Of a stretch of 64,000 bases of DNA, positions 26,967 through 35,706 are shown one piece after another. The stretch is from Niveibacterium microcysteis (GTDB taxonomy: Bacteria; Pseudomonadota; Gammaproteobacteria; Burkholderiales; Rhodocyclaceae): assembly GCF_017161445.1 (NCBI RefSeq), contig NZ_CP071060.1, forward strand, positions 2,976,001-3,040,000. The letters are read 5' to 3'. Made by a program: the position numbers and the translations under genes. The stretch's first letter is position 1. The number at the start of each line of letters is the position of its first letter. The notes below the pieces were generated by a model. It was not told the DNA's origin. It did not search any database and saw only the letters and a list, made by a program, of their open reading frames with translations.

Positions 26967-28382
26967 TCAGGGCATCATGAAGCTGGCCTTTTCGCTCAAT
27001 CGCGCGGCCTCGGCCCCATCGCTGCGGATGTCGAAAACAATCTTGTGCGAACCCTTGGGAGCCGAATCCGCCGGCACCCGTACATGAATCGTGAAGCCCT
27101 TGTTCCCGGCAGGCGGCAGCTCGAAGTCCGGCGCTTCGACCAGTGTCACGCCATCCAGCCCGGAGACGCCCACGTGGATATGCCGCGTGGTCTCGGCCAT
27201 GTTCATCATCTGCAAGGTGTAGATGTTCTCGATCAGGCCGCCTTCGACCTCGCGTGACAGCGTCGTGCGGTCGCGGATCACATCCACACGCAGGGTGTCG
27301 CGGTGGGCAAGCGACCAGCCGCCTGCAACGATGATGGCGAGCAGCACCGACAGGTACACCAGCACCCGCGGCCGGATCACATGGCGCAGCACATCACGCA
27401 TGCCCCAGTGCTGCTTCATCGCGTTCTCTGTGGTGTAGCGGATCAGCCCACGCGGCGAGCCAACCTTGTCCATCACCTGATCGCAGGCATCGATACAGGC
27501 AGCGCAGCCAATGCATTCGTACTGCAGACCATCGCGGATATCGATGCCGGTGGGACACACCTGCACGCAGATACCGCAGTCGACGCAATCGCCCAGCTTC
27601 TGTTCGGATTGCTTGCGCTTGGCCCCGCGTGGTTCGCCACGCTCCGGGTCGTAGGTGATGACCAGGGTATCCGGGTCGAACATCACGCCCTGGAAACGCG
27701 CATAGGGGCACATGTACTTGCACACCTGCTCGCGCATCACACCGGCCATCAGGTAGGTGAAGCCACCGTAGAAGCAGATCCAGAAAAGCTCCCAGCCGCC
27801 CAGCTCAAAGCGGGCGATGTTCGGGAGCAGCTCGCGGATCGGCGAGAAGTAGCCAACGAAGGTAATGCCGGTCCACAAGGCCAATGCGCCCCAGGCCCCG
27901 TACTTGGCTGCCTTGGTGGCGAACTTCGCGAAGCTGGGCGCCGCGTTGTCCAGCTTCATCCGTTTGGCGCGGTCACCTTCGATCTTCCGCTCGATCCAAA
28001 GGAAGATCTCGGTGTAGACCGTCTGCGGGCAGGCATAGCCACACCACAGGCGCCCCGCCACTGCGGTGAACAAGAACAACGAGTAGGCGCAGATGATCAG
28101 CAGCACGGTCAGGTAGAACACGTCCTGCGGCCAGAAGACCCATCCAAACAGATAGAACTTGCGCTCCGTCAGGTGGAACAGCAGCGCCTGACGATCGTTC
28201 CATTGCACCCACGCCAGGCCATAGAACAAGAGCTGCGTGAACCACACCATCGCCCAGCGCCAGCGCGCGAAGATGCCGCTCACTGCACGCGGATAGACCT
28301 TGCGGCGCACCTCGTACAAGGCGACTTCATCGGTGGCTTTGACCGGTTTGACGGGGATGGCGACGGGCTTGGCTTCGGACAT
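26967..28382 (-). CDS. ccoG: cytochrome c oxidase accessory protein CcoG (FixG/RdxA)
   Basis: 471 residues. Several membrane segments in the first half (for example VLLIICAYSLFLFTAVAGRL) are followed by a double 4Fe-4S cluster region: CVDCGICVQVCPTGIDIR and CIGCAACIDACDQVMDKVG. A C-terminal Ig-like periplasmic domain ends the protein. CcoG helps copper delivery during assembly of cbb3-type cytochrome oxidase. Here it is away from ccoNOPQ and is divergent from a thiol oxidoreductase gene. The start at 28382 (MSEAKPVAIPVKPVK) fits the family; the open frame upstream runs into the promoter. Confidence 0.93.
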   Translation of the reverse strand: MSEAKPVAIPVKPVKATDEVALYEVRRKVYPRAVSGIFARWRWAMVWFTQLLFYGLAWVQWNDRQALLFHLTERKFYLFGWVFWPQDVFYLTVLLIICAYSLFLFTAVAGRLWCGYACPQTVYTEIFLWIERKIEGDRAKRMKLDNAAPSFAKFATKAAKYGAWGALALWTGITFVGYFSPIRELLPNIARFELGGWELFWICFYGGFTYLMAGVMREQVCKYMCPYARFQGVMFDPDTLVITYDPERGEPRGAKRKQSEQKLGDCVDCGICVQVCPTGIDIRDGLQYECIGCAACIDACDQVMDKVGSPRGLIRYTTENAMKQHWGMRDVLRHVIRPRVLVYLSVLLAIIVAGGWSLAHRDTLRVDVIRDRTTLSREVEGGLIENIYTLQMMNMAETTRHIHVGVSGLDGVTLVEAPDFELPPAGNKGFTIHVRVPADSAPKGSHKIVFDIRSDGAEAARLSEKASFMMP

Positions 28383-28456
28383 GGGCACACGCTGGAATCG
28401 ACTGACTTGACGATTTTTGCGGTCACGACGGCTGCCGATGTTGACATAGCCCAATA

Positions 28457-28466
28457 GCTATAAAGC
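28457..28466. promoter_or_regulatory. candidate operator copy 1, GCTATAAAGC
   Basis: Differs at one base from the perfect palindrome GCTATATAGC at 28541-28550, 84 bases away. It lies 75 bases upstream of ccoG. Confidence 0.35.
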
Positions 28467-28540
28467 TTTCTGGAAATTCTATGATCCGCGTGGTGTGCGG
28501 CCCACACCGTTCGATTTAGAATTCAATTAATCGCTTTTTG

Positions 28541-28550
28541 GCTATATAGC
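28541..28550. promoter_or_regulatory. candidate operator copy 2, GCTATATAGC (perfect palindrome)
   Basis: A 10-base perfect palindrome 27 bases upstream of the oxidoreductase start, near the expected promoter. With copy 1 it flanks the divergent promoter region, as expected for a shared regulator. Confidence 0.4.
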
Positions 28551-28576
28551 GCTTGTTGATTTTTGGAGATCCCCTC

Positions 28577-31072
28577 ATGAAGTTCGTCATTGTCGGAGGC
28601 GTCGCTGGTGGCGCCACCGCAGCCGCCCGCATTCGCCGCAACGACGAGTCCGCCCTGATCGTGATGGTCGAGCGCGGCCCTTACATCAGCTTCGCCAATT
28701 GTGGCCTGCCGTATCACCTCTCCGGCGCGATTGCCGAGCGCGAACATCTGCTGGTCACCAGTGAAGAGGCGTTCGAGGCGCGCTATCGCGTCGACGTCCG
28801 CAGTCGCACCGAGGCAATCGCGATCGACCGTGCGGCGAAGACCGTGCGCCTGCGCAATCTCGCCACCGGCGAGGAGTACGACGAGCCCTACGACCGCCTG
28901 TTGCTCTCGCCCGGCGCCGAGCCGGTGCGGCCGAAGCTGCCGGGCATCGAGTCGAAGCGGGTGTTCGGCCTGCGCAACATCCCGGATCTCGACCGCATCA
29001 TGGAACACCTCAAGACCGAGCAGCCGCGCCGCGCAGTAGTGATCGGCGGCGGCTTCATCGGCATCGAGGTCGCGGAGAACTTCCATGAACGCGGACTCTT
29101 CACCACGCTCGTCGAGGGCGCGGACCAGATCCTCGCGCCGCTCGATTACGAAATGGCCGCGATCGTGCATGCCCACATGCGCGACAAGAATGTCGAGCTC
29201 TACCTCGCCGACAAGATCGAACGCTTCGAGGACAAGACGGACCACACCGTCGTCTACCTGCAAAGCGGCAAGCGCCTGCAGGCCGATGTGGTGGTGCTGG
29301 CGATCGGCGTGCGGCCGGAAACCACGCTGGCACGTGCAGCGGGGCTCGCGATCGGCGCCACCGGCGGCATCAAGGTCAACGAATACCTGCAGACCTCCGA
29401 CGAGGCGATCTACGCCGTTGGCGATGCGATCGAAGTGACGCAGACGCTCAACGGGCGTGAAGCGCTGATCCCGCTCGCCGGCCCGGCCAACCGCCAGGGC
29501 CGCATGGCGGCGGACAACATGGTGCATGGCAACCAACGCGCCTACCGCGGCACGCTGGGCACGGCGATCCTCAAGGCGTTCGACCTCGCAGCCGCCTCCA
29601 CTGGCCTCAACGAGAAGCAGCTGATCGCCGCCGGCGCCGACTACCGCACCAGCATCACCCACGGCGGTTCTCACGCCAGCTACTACCCCGGCGCCAAGCA
29701 GATCAGCCTGAAGCTACTCTATGCACCGGACGGCAAGATCCTCGGCGCGCAGGCGGTGGGCGCGGATGGTGCGGACAAGCGCATCGACGTGATCGCCACC
29801 GCCATCCATGCCGGCATGACGGTGGAAGACCTGACCGAGCTGGAACTCGCCTACGCGCCGCCCTTCGGCTCGGCCAAGGATCCGGTGAACATCGCCGGCT
29901 ACGTCGCTGCCAACGTACTCAACGGCTCGCATGAGCTGCTCGACTGGCGCACGCTGCAGGGCATAGACCCGACCACCGTGCAGCTGATCGACGTGCGCAC
30001 CGCCGAGGAGTTCGAGCTCGGCACGATCCGTGCCGCGCGCCACATCGACGTGAACACCCTGCGCGAGCATCTGGCGGATCTCGATCCAGCCAAACCGACC
30101 ATCGTGTTCTGCCAGATCGGCCTGCGCGGCTACCTCGCCTACCGCATCCTCAAGCAGGCAGGCTTCGCCGACGTGCGTAACCTGTCCGGCGGCTACAAGA
30201 CCTACGCCTGGGCGATCGACAAGCAATCGAACCCGGACATCTTCGACTACGAAGACATCAAGCGCCGCGACCCGGACGAGATTGAAGCCGAGCGCGGTGG
30301 CCGCTGCGCAATCGTCGCCAACGCCGGCAACCGCCACACGCTCAACGCGGTCGGCCTGCAGTGCCCCGGCCCGATCATGAAGACCTACCGCGCGGCCGGC
30401 GCGATGAACGAGGGCGAGCTGCTCGAGGTCACGGCCTCCGACCCCGCCTTCGGCCGCGACATCCGCGCCTGGGCGAAGAAGACCGGCAACGACGTGCTCT
30501 CGGTCGAGACCGAGAAGGGCCTCGTGACGGTGCTGATCCGCAAAGGCAAGTCTGCCCCCGCCCTGCCCGCCACCAGCGCCGCCCAACTGCTACCGGCGCG
30601 CGACAAGACCACCTTGGTCGTCTTCAGCGGCGATCTCGACAAGGTCATGGCCAGCCTCATCATCGCCAACGGGGCGCTCGCGATGGGCAAGCCGGTCTCG
30701 GTGTTCTTCACCTTCTGGGGGCTCAACGTGCTGCGTCGCGCCGATGCGCCAGCGGTACCCAAGGGTTTCATGGACAAGATGTTCGGCGCGATGATGCCGG
30801 CCGGCACCGACCGCCTGAACTCGATCTCGACGATGAACTTCGCCGGCATGGGCGCGAAGCTGATCCGCACCGTGATGCGTCAGAAGGGCGTGGAAACGCC
30901 TACCGCACTGCTCAAAGGCCTGGTCGACGGCGGGGCCCAGCTGATCGCCTGCAATATGTCGATGGACGTCATGGGCATCCGCCAGGAAGAGCTGATCGAC
31001 GGCGTCGAGCTGGGCGGCGTCGCGGCCTTCCTCGGTGAAGCAGCAGAGTCCGGTACGACCTTGTTCATCTGA
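28577..31072 (+). CDS. four-module thiol/persulfide oxidoreductase: CoA-disulfide reductase + rhodanese + TusA + DsrE-like
   Basis: 831 residues. About 1-330: pyridine nucleotide-disulfide reductase with FAD motif IVGGVAGGATAAARIR and active Cys42 in SFANCGLPYH, as in CoA-disulfide reductase; about 335-450 is its dimerisation domain. About 463-550: rhodanese with Cys512 in VFCQIGLRGY. About 585-660: TusA-like with Cys596 in GLQCPGPIM. About 680-831: DsrE/F-like (VVFSGDLDKVMASLIIANGA) with Cys792 in IACNMSMDVMG. All four thiols are kept, so a persulfide could pass along one chain. The start at 28577 has GGAG upstream. It is divergent from ccoG and followed by a sigma factor gene. Confidence 0.88.
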   Translation: MKFVIVGGVAGGATAAARIRRNDESALIVMVERGPYISFANCGLPYHLSGAIAEREHLLVTSEEAFEARYRVDVRSRTEAIAIDRAAKTVRLRNLATGEEYDEPYDRLLLSPGAEPVRPKLPGIESKRVFGLRNIPDLDRIMEHLKTEQPRRAVVIGGGFIGIEVAENFHERGLFTTLVEGADQILAPLDYEMAAIVHAHMRDKNVELYLADKIERFEDKTDHTVVYLQSGKRLQADVVVLAIGVRPETTLARAAGLAIGATGGIKVNEYLQTSDEAIYAVGDAIEVTQTLNGREALIPLAGPANRQGRMAADNMVHGNQRAYRGTLGTAILKAFDLAAASTGLNEKQLIAAGADYRTSITHGGSHASYYPGAKQISLKLLYAPDGKILGAQAVGADGADKRIDVIATAIHAGMTVEDLTELELAYAPPFGSAKDPVNIAGYVAANVLNGSHELLDWRTLQGIDPTTVQLIDVRTAEEFELGTIRAARHIDVNTLREHLADLDPAKPTIVFCQIGLRGYLAYRILKQAGFADVRNLSGGYKTYAWAIDKQSNPDIFDYEDIKRRDPDEIEAERGGRCAIVANAGNRHTLNAVGLQCPGPIMKTYRAAGAMNEGELLEVTASDPAFGRDIRAWAKKTGNDVLSVETEKGLVTVLIRKGKSAPALPATSAAQLLPARDKTTLVVFSGDLDKVMASLIIANGALAMGKPVSVFFTFWGLNVLRRADAPAVPKGFMDKMFGAMMPAGTDRLNSISTMNFAGMGAKLIRTVMRQKGVETPTALLKGLVDGGAQLIACNMSMDVMGIRQEELIDGVELGGVAAFLGEAAESGTTLFI

Positions 31073-31126
31073 GTCTGGCGCATACTCATCGAACGCGGCC
31101 GCGCGCCGCGTTCGAACCGACAGCCC

Positions 31127-31651
31127 ATGCAAACGCTTACCGAACTCTGGCACGCACACGAGCGCGAACTGCGCGGCTGGTTGCTGCACCACAGCGGCGA
31201 CCCGGCGCTCGCCGACGATCTGCTGCAGGACGTGTTCCTGCGAGCGATGCGACATCGCGGAGAGATCGAAACGCTGCGCAACGGGCGCGCATGGCTGTTC
31301 GAAGTCACGCGCAACCGGCTGACGGACCACTTCCGCCGCGCTCACGCCGCGCTTCCACTGCCTGAGGATCTGCCGGCGTCGGACGCGGCACCTGCGCCGG
31401 TGGATAGCCTCGCACGCTGCCTGCCGCGCGTACTGGCGGAACTCAGCGCAGACGACCGCGACGCCATCGAGCGTTGCGATCTGGCCGGCGTGTCGCAACA
31501 GGCGTATGCAGACGAGTTGGGCATTTCGCTCGCCGCCGCCAAGTCGCGCGTGCAGCGTGCTCGCAAGCGCCTGCGAGCGCGGCTCGCCACCGCCTGCCAG
31601 GTGCGTTTCGACGAGGCCGGGCGGGTCTGCTGCTTCGTGCCGCGCGACTGA
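31127..31651 (+). CDS. SigZ-like ECF RNA polymerase sigma factor
   Basis: 174 residues. Region 2 is ADDLLQDVFLRAMRHRGEIE and GRAWLFEVTRNRLTDHFRR; region 4 is AYADELGISLAAAKSRVQRA. The C-terminus CQVRFDEAGRVCCFVPRD has three cysteines, a feature of SigZ-type factors that could bind metal or sense thiols. No anti-sigma gene is adjacent. It lies 54 bases after the persulfide oxidoreductase and 80 before the permease; in other genomes SigZ-like genes are seen near such transport and thiol genes. The C-terminal Cys set may act as built-in sensor; inference. Confidence 0.85.
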   Translation: MQTLTELWHAHERELRGWLLHHSGDPALADDLLQDVFLRAMRHRGEIETLRNGRAWLFEVTRNRLTDHFRRAHAALPLPEDLPASDAAPAPVDSLARCLPRVLAELSADDRDAIERCDLAGVSQQAYADELGISLAAAKSRVQRARKRLRARLATACQVRFDEAGRVCCFVPRD

Positions 31652-31731
31652 GGTCGCCAGGCTGCATCCTTTTCCGCGTTGATGCGTCTTCCGGGTAAGC
31701 GGACCGTTCCGCGCGGTTTCCGGAGTCGCAC

Positions 31732-32787
31732 ATGTCGGTGTCTGCCCCCTCTCCTCTGCGCCACGATCGTCGGCTGCTGCGCTGGCTCGTCGCGCTCGCC
31801 GTGCTCGCACCACTCTGGTGGCTGGCCTACGGGCGGCTCACTGACTTCGCGGATGCCGCCCTTTCGCTGATCGGCCAGAGCCGGAGCAACGCGCTCGGCG
31901 AGGCATTGCACTTCTTCCTGTACGACACGCCCAAGGTCTTGCTGCTGCTGACAGGCATCGTGTTCGTGATGGGCGTGGTGCAAACCTTCTTCGCTCCGGA
32001 ACGCACGCGCGCCCTGTTGTCCGGGCGCCGCGAAGGGGTCGGCAACGTGCTGGCCGCGACACTCGGCATCGTCACACCGTTTTGCTCCTGCTCCGCAGTG
32101 CCGCTCTTCATCGGCTTCCTGTCGGCCGGCATCCCGCTCGGCGTCACCTTCTCGTTCCTGGTTTCGGCGCCCATGGTCAACGAAGTCGCGCTGGTGCTGC
32201 TGTTCGGCATGTTCGGCTGGAAGGTGGCGGCGCTCTACCTCGTGCTGGGGCTCGCCGTCGCCATTGGCGCGGGCCTGGTGATCGGGCGCCTGCGCATGGA
32301 GGCGCATCTCGAGGATTGGGTGCGCCCGATCATTGAAGGCGGCGCCATCAATACACCGGACGCAAACCCCGCCTGGGCCGAGCGCCTCGACGCGGGGCGA
32401 ACCCATGTTCGGGAAATCGTCGGCAAGGTCTGGCCCTATGTAGTCGCCGGCATTGCGCTCGGCGCGGGCATCCACGGCTATGTGCCGGAAGACTTCATGG
32501 CCGGCATCATGGGCCGCGACGCGTGGTGGTCGGTACCGGTCGCAGTCGCGCTGGGCGTGCCGATGTACACCAACGCGGCCGGCATCATCCCGATCGTGGA
32601 AGCCCTGATCGGCAAGGGCGCGGCGCTGGGCACCGTGCTGGCGTTCATGATGAGCGTGATCGCGCTGTCCGCCCCCGAGATGATCATCCTGCGCAAGGTA
32701 CTCAAGCCCCGGCTGATTGCCACCTTCGTAGGCGTTGTCGCTGCCGGCATCCTGCTGGTCGGCTACGTTTTCAACCTCGTACTCTGA
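31732..32787 (+). CDS. UPF0718 family permease (ArsP-like)
   Basis: 351 residues with about eight to ten membrane segments. TPFCSCSAVPLFIGFLSAGI and SAPMVNEVALVLLFG are signatures of the UPF0718 permease family (PF03773). Experimentally studied members include ArsP, an exporter of trivalent organoarsenicals that depends on cysteines; the FCSC pair here is common across the whole family, so substrate is open. It precedes the mini-thioredoxin gene by 15 bases, a pairing common for this family. Predicted inner-membrane efflux protein. Confidence 0.85.
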   Translation: MSVSAPSPLRHDRRLLRWLVALAVLAPLWWLAYGRLTDFADAALSLIGQSRSNALGEALHFFLYDTPKVLLLLTGIVFVMGVVQTFFAPERTRALLSGRREGVGNVLAATLGIVTPFCSCSAVPLFIGFLSAGIPLGVTFSFLVSAPMVNEVALVLLFGMFGWKVAALYLVLGLAVAIGAGLVIGRLRMEAHLEDWVRPIIEGGAINTPDANPAWAERLDAGRTHVREIVGKVWPYVVAGIALGAGIHGYVPEDFMAGIMGRDAWWSVPVAVALGVPMYTNAAGIIPIVEALIGKGAALGTVLAFMMSVIALSAPEMIILRKVLKPRLIATFVGVVAAGILLVGYVFNLVL

Positions 32788-32802
32788 ATCCGGAGGGAAC
32801 TC

Positions 32803-33051
32803 ATGAAACAGGTCAAGGTGCTTGGTAGCGGCTGCGCCAACTGCCGCAATACGGTGCAGATCGTCGAATCAGTCGCACAGCAGCGCGGCGTGGAAATCGC
32901 GCTGGAGAAGGTCGAAGACATGCAGAAGATCATGGCTTACGGGGTCATGCGGACGCCCGCCGTGGTGATCGACGGCAAGGTCGTACACGCTGGCGGCGTG
33001 CCGGCCCCGGCAACGGTAGCTCAATGGTTCGAGAGCCCGGCAGGCGGCTGA
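32803..33051 (+). CDS. small thioredoxin-fold protein (CxxC redox protein)
   Basis: 82 residues. The active site is Cys11-Ala-Asn-Cys14 (VLGSGCANCRNTVQI), and TPAVVIDGKVVHAGGVP gives the cis-Pro loop. These mini-thioredoxins (thioredoxin_3 family) usually sit next to UPF0718 permeases, as here. It may reduce the permease's substrate or a cysteine pair in it. RBS GGAGG lies upstream. Confidence 0.88.
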   Translation: MKQVKVLGSGCANCRNTVQIVESVAQQRGVEIALEKVEDMQKIMAYGVMRTPAVVIDGKVVHAGGVPAPATVAQWFESPAGG

Positions 33052-33070
33052 AGCGCGGCTGGAACCTTTT

Positions 33071-33095
33071 CCGAGTATTTTAATCAACTATTCGG
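33071..33095 (+). promoter_or_regulatory. imperfect inverted repeat upstream of ferredoxin reductase gene
   Basis: CCGAGTA (33071-33077) and TATTCGG (33089-33095) pair with one mismatch around an AT-rich centre. The location, just before the RBS, would suit an operator or an RNA hairpin. Confidence 0.3.
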
Positions 33096-33107
33096 GAGGT
33101 TCAAGCC

Positions 33108-33884
33108 ATGGCTTCTGACAACAGCCGTTTCACCCGCGAGACGATTACCCATCTACGCGATTGGAGTGCCCGCCAACGCAGCTTGCGCATCACGCGCCCA
33201 CGCGGCTACCGCTTCACGCCGGGGCAATTTGCACGCGTCGGCATCCAGCGCGCCGATGGCGGCTTTGTGTGGCGCGCGCTATCGATGTGCTCAGCGGCGT
33301 GGGACGACGAGCTTGAGTTCCTCGTCGTCCACATCGCGAACGGCCCGTTCTCGAACGAACTCTGGCCGCTCACACCGGGCAGCAGCTTGTTGCTCGACGC
33401 GACCCCGCAGGGTTTTCTGACGATCGACCGCTTCGCGGACGGCAGCGACCTGTGGTTGCTCTCAACCGGCACCGGCCTCGCCCCCTTCGTCTCGATCCTT
33501 CGCGACCCCACGACATGGCAACGCTTCGATCACATCGTCGCGGTGCACTGCGTGCGCGAATCGTCCGAACTGGCCTACCGTGATGCGTTGGAGCCCGCGG
33601 CCGATCACCCGCTGTTTGAGGATCGCCGCGCCCGCTTCACCTACGTGCCAGTCGTCACCCAAGAGGCCGGCTACATGGGCCTGCGCGAACGCATTCCGGC
33701 GCTGCTCGCATCGGGTGCGCTCGAATCGGCCGCGGGCCTGGCGCTTACGCCAGAGCTCTCACGTTTCATGGTCTGCGGCGGCCCGGCGATGGTCGAAGGC
33801 ACGCACCGACAACTGATGCGGATGGGCTACCGACTCAGCCGCCTGCGTGCGCCCGCGCATATCGCGTTGGAGAACGGCTGGTAG
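33108..33884 (+). CDS. fpr: ferredoxin-NADP reductase
   Basis: 258 residues, the length of bacterial subclass I Fpr enzymes. FAD binding: RGYRFTPGQFARVGI and WRALSMCSA (the usual RxYS is RALS here). NADP binding: LLSTGTGLAPFVSILRD. The C-terminus RMGYRLSRLRAPAHIALENGW fits the family, where terminal residues stack on FAD. It moves electrons between NADPH and ferredoxin/flavodoxin, often in oxidative stress defence. AGGAGG-like GGGAGG upstream of the ATG. Last gene of this run, followed by a strong terminator. Confidence 0.92.
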   Translation: MASDNSRFTRETITHLRDWSARQRSLRITRPRGYRFTPGQFARVGIQRADGGFVWRALSMCSAAWDDELEFLVVHIANGPFSNELWPLTPGSSLLLDATPQGFLTIDRFADGSDLWLLSTGTGLAPFVSILRDPTTWQRFDHIVAVHCVRESSELAYRDALEPAADHPLFEDRRARFTYVPVVTQEAGYMGLRERIPALLASGALESAAGLALTPELSRFMVCGGPAMVEGTHRQLMRMGYRLSRLRAPAHIALENGW

Positions 33885-33899
33885 CCGCTGCCCCATAAA

Positions 33900-33927
33900 A
33901 AAAGCGCGACCAAACGGTCGCGCTTTT
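33900..33927. terminator. bidirectional rho-independent terminator between fpr and pstB
   Basis: AAAAGCGCGACC (33900-33911), loop AAAC, GGTCGCGCTTTT (33916-33927): a perfect 12-bp stem with A-run on one side and T-run on the other, between convergent genes. Confidence 0.9.
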
Positions 33928-33948
33928 CGATGCGGCGAGCCACTCTGC

Positions 33949-34731
33949 TCAGCCGAAACGCCCGGTGATGTAGTCCTCGGTGGCCTTCTTCTTCGGGCGC
34001 ATGAAGACATCGTCGGTCACGCCGTACTCGATCAACTCACCGAGGTACATGTAGGCGGTGTAGTCCGACACACGGGCGGCCTGCTGCATGTTGTGCGTGA
34101 CGATCAGGATCGTCACGCGCTCGCGCAGCTCGGTCACCAGTTCTTCGATGTTCGCGGTAGCGATCGGATCGAGCGCCGAGGTCGGCTCATCAAACAACAG
34201 CAGTTCGGGGTCGGTCGCAAGACAGCGCGCAATGCAGAGGCGCTGCTGCTGGCCGCCGGACAGTGCGGTCGCCGGCGCATGCAGGCGATCCTTGACCTCG
34301 TTCCACAACGAGGCGCCGCGAAGTGCGTTCTCGACCTTGTCGTCGAGCACGCTGCGGCTGCTCTCGCCGCGCACCTTCAGGCCGTAGGCGACGTTCTCGT
34401 AGATCGACTTCGGGAACGGGTTCGGCTTCTGGAACACCATGCCAATGCGCATCCGCACCTCGATCGGGTCGACCTTCGGGTCGAGGATGTTGGTGTTGTC
34501 CGGGTGCAGCACGATCGACCCCTGATAGCGGTTACCCGGGTAGAGATCATGCATGCGGTTGAAAGACCGCAGCAGCGTCGATTTGCCACAGCCGGAAGGC
34601 CCGATCAGCGCGGTGACGCGCTTTTCCACCACCGGCAGGTTGATCGACTTCAGCGCGTGGAACGCACCGTAGTAGAAGTTGAAATCGCGGGTTTCAGCCT
34701 TGGTCGGCAGCGTCTGGTTGGTCGTCGTCAT
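33949..34731 (-). CDS. pstB: phosphate ABC transporter ATP-binding protein PstB
   Basis: 260 residues. Walker [21 protein letters not shown], phosphate-transporter-specific [21 protein letters not shown], signature [15 protein letters not shown], Walker [14 protein letters not shown]. The chosen start at 34731 gives the usual length; the frame remains open upstream within pstA. It energises PstA-PstC. In many genomes phoU follows pstB, but here the operon ends at a terminator. Confidence 0.97.
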   Translation of the reverse strand: MTTTNQTLPTKAETRDFNFYYGAFHALKSINLPVVEKRVTALIGPSGCGKSTLLRSFNRMHDLYPGNRYQGSIVLHPDNTNILDPKVDPIEVRMRIGMVFQKPNPFPKSIYENVAYGLKVRGESSRSVLDDKVENALRGASLWNEVKDRLHAPATALSGGQQQRLCIARCLATDPELLLFDEPTSALDPIATANIEELVTELRERVTILIVTHNMQQAARVSDYTAYMYLGELIEYGVTDDVFMRPKKKATEDYITGRFG

Positions 34732-34769
34732 GAAAGTATCTTTGTTCGTTCGCGATATCGGTTTGCGGC

Positions 34770-35693
34770 TTACCAGGAGATCGACTTGCGCAGGCGGTAG
34801 CGCAGCCAGATCGCAACGCCGTTCATCATCAGCGTCATGAATACGAGGATCAGGCCGGCGGCCGCAGCGTTCTGCTGGAACGCCTCTTCCGGACGCGAAG
34901 TCCAGTTGAACATCTGGATCGGCATCACCGTGAAGCCGGACCACAGCCAGTCAAAGCTGACGAAGGGCGCAGTCGTTGAGATCGGCATCGGCGGCAGGAA
35001 GGCGATGAAAGTCAGCGCACCAATCGTGATGATCGGCGCGGTTTCGCCGATCGCGCGGGACATGCCGATGATGACGCCCGTCATGATGCCCGGCGTCGAG
35101 TACGGCACCAGATGATCACGCACCACCTGCCAGCGCGTGGCACCTACGCCGTAGGCGCCTTCGCGGATATGGATCGGGATCGAGCGCAGCGCTTCACGCG
35201 TCGCCACGATCACGACCGGCAGGATCAACAGACCCAGCGTCAGGCCCGCCGAGAGGATCGACTGGCCGAAGCCGAAGGCATACACGAACACGCCCAGCGC
35301 CAGCAGGCCATACACGATCGACGGCACACCGGCGAGGTTCGAAACGTTGATCTCGATGATGTCGGTGATCAGGTTCTTCGGCGCGTACTCCTCAAGGTAC
35401 ACCCCGGCGGCCACGCCCAGCGGCACGGCCGACACCGCCGTCACCAGCATCACCAGCAGCGAACCCACCCAGGCGGAGAGGATGCCCGCGTTGGCGGCGC
35501 GGCGCGACGGGAAGTTCATGAAGAAGTCCGGATTCAGGCGCTCCCAGCCGTTGTAGGCCATCTGCGCAAACAGCGTGACGAAGGCCATCACACCGATCAG
35601 CAGTGCGACAAATCCAGCCACCGCGAAGATGATGTCCAGCCGGCGGTTTGATCGAATGGTGCCGCGGATCGCGGCGAGTTCTTTTTGATTCAT
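34770..35693 (-). CDS. pstA: phosphate ABC transporter permease PstA
   Basis: 307 residues with six membrane segments, opening with [30 protein letters not shown] and [20 protein letters not shown] are PstA signatures; [20 protein letters not shown] is the ATPase-docking loop and [17 protein letters not shown] is conserved. It is 38 bases upstream of pstB and 13 after pstC. Confidence 0.96.
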   Translation of the reverse strand: MNQKELAAIRGTIRSNRRLDIIFAVAGFVALLIGVMAFVTLFAQMAYNGWERLNPDFFMNFPSRRAANAGILSAWVGSLLVMLVTAVSAVPLGVAAGVYLEEYAPKNLITDIIEINVSNLAGVPSIVYGLLALGVFVYAFGFGQSILSAGLTLGLLILPVVIVATREALRSIPIHIREGAYGVGATRWQVVRDHLVPYSTPGIMTGVIIGMSRAIGETAPIITIGALTFIAFLPPMPISTTAPFVSFDWLWSGFTVMPIQMFNWTSRPEEAFQQNAAAAGLILVFMTLMMNGVAIWLRYRLRKSISW

Positions 35694-35706
35694 GGTCGGA
35701 TCCGGA

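Noticed and set aside
26386..28576. FNR box in the ccoG region
   Set aside because: No TTGAT-N4-ATCAA site was found by eye; only half-site-like words occur.
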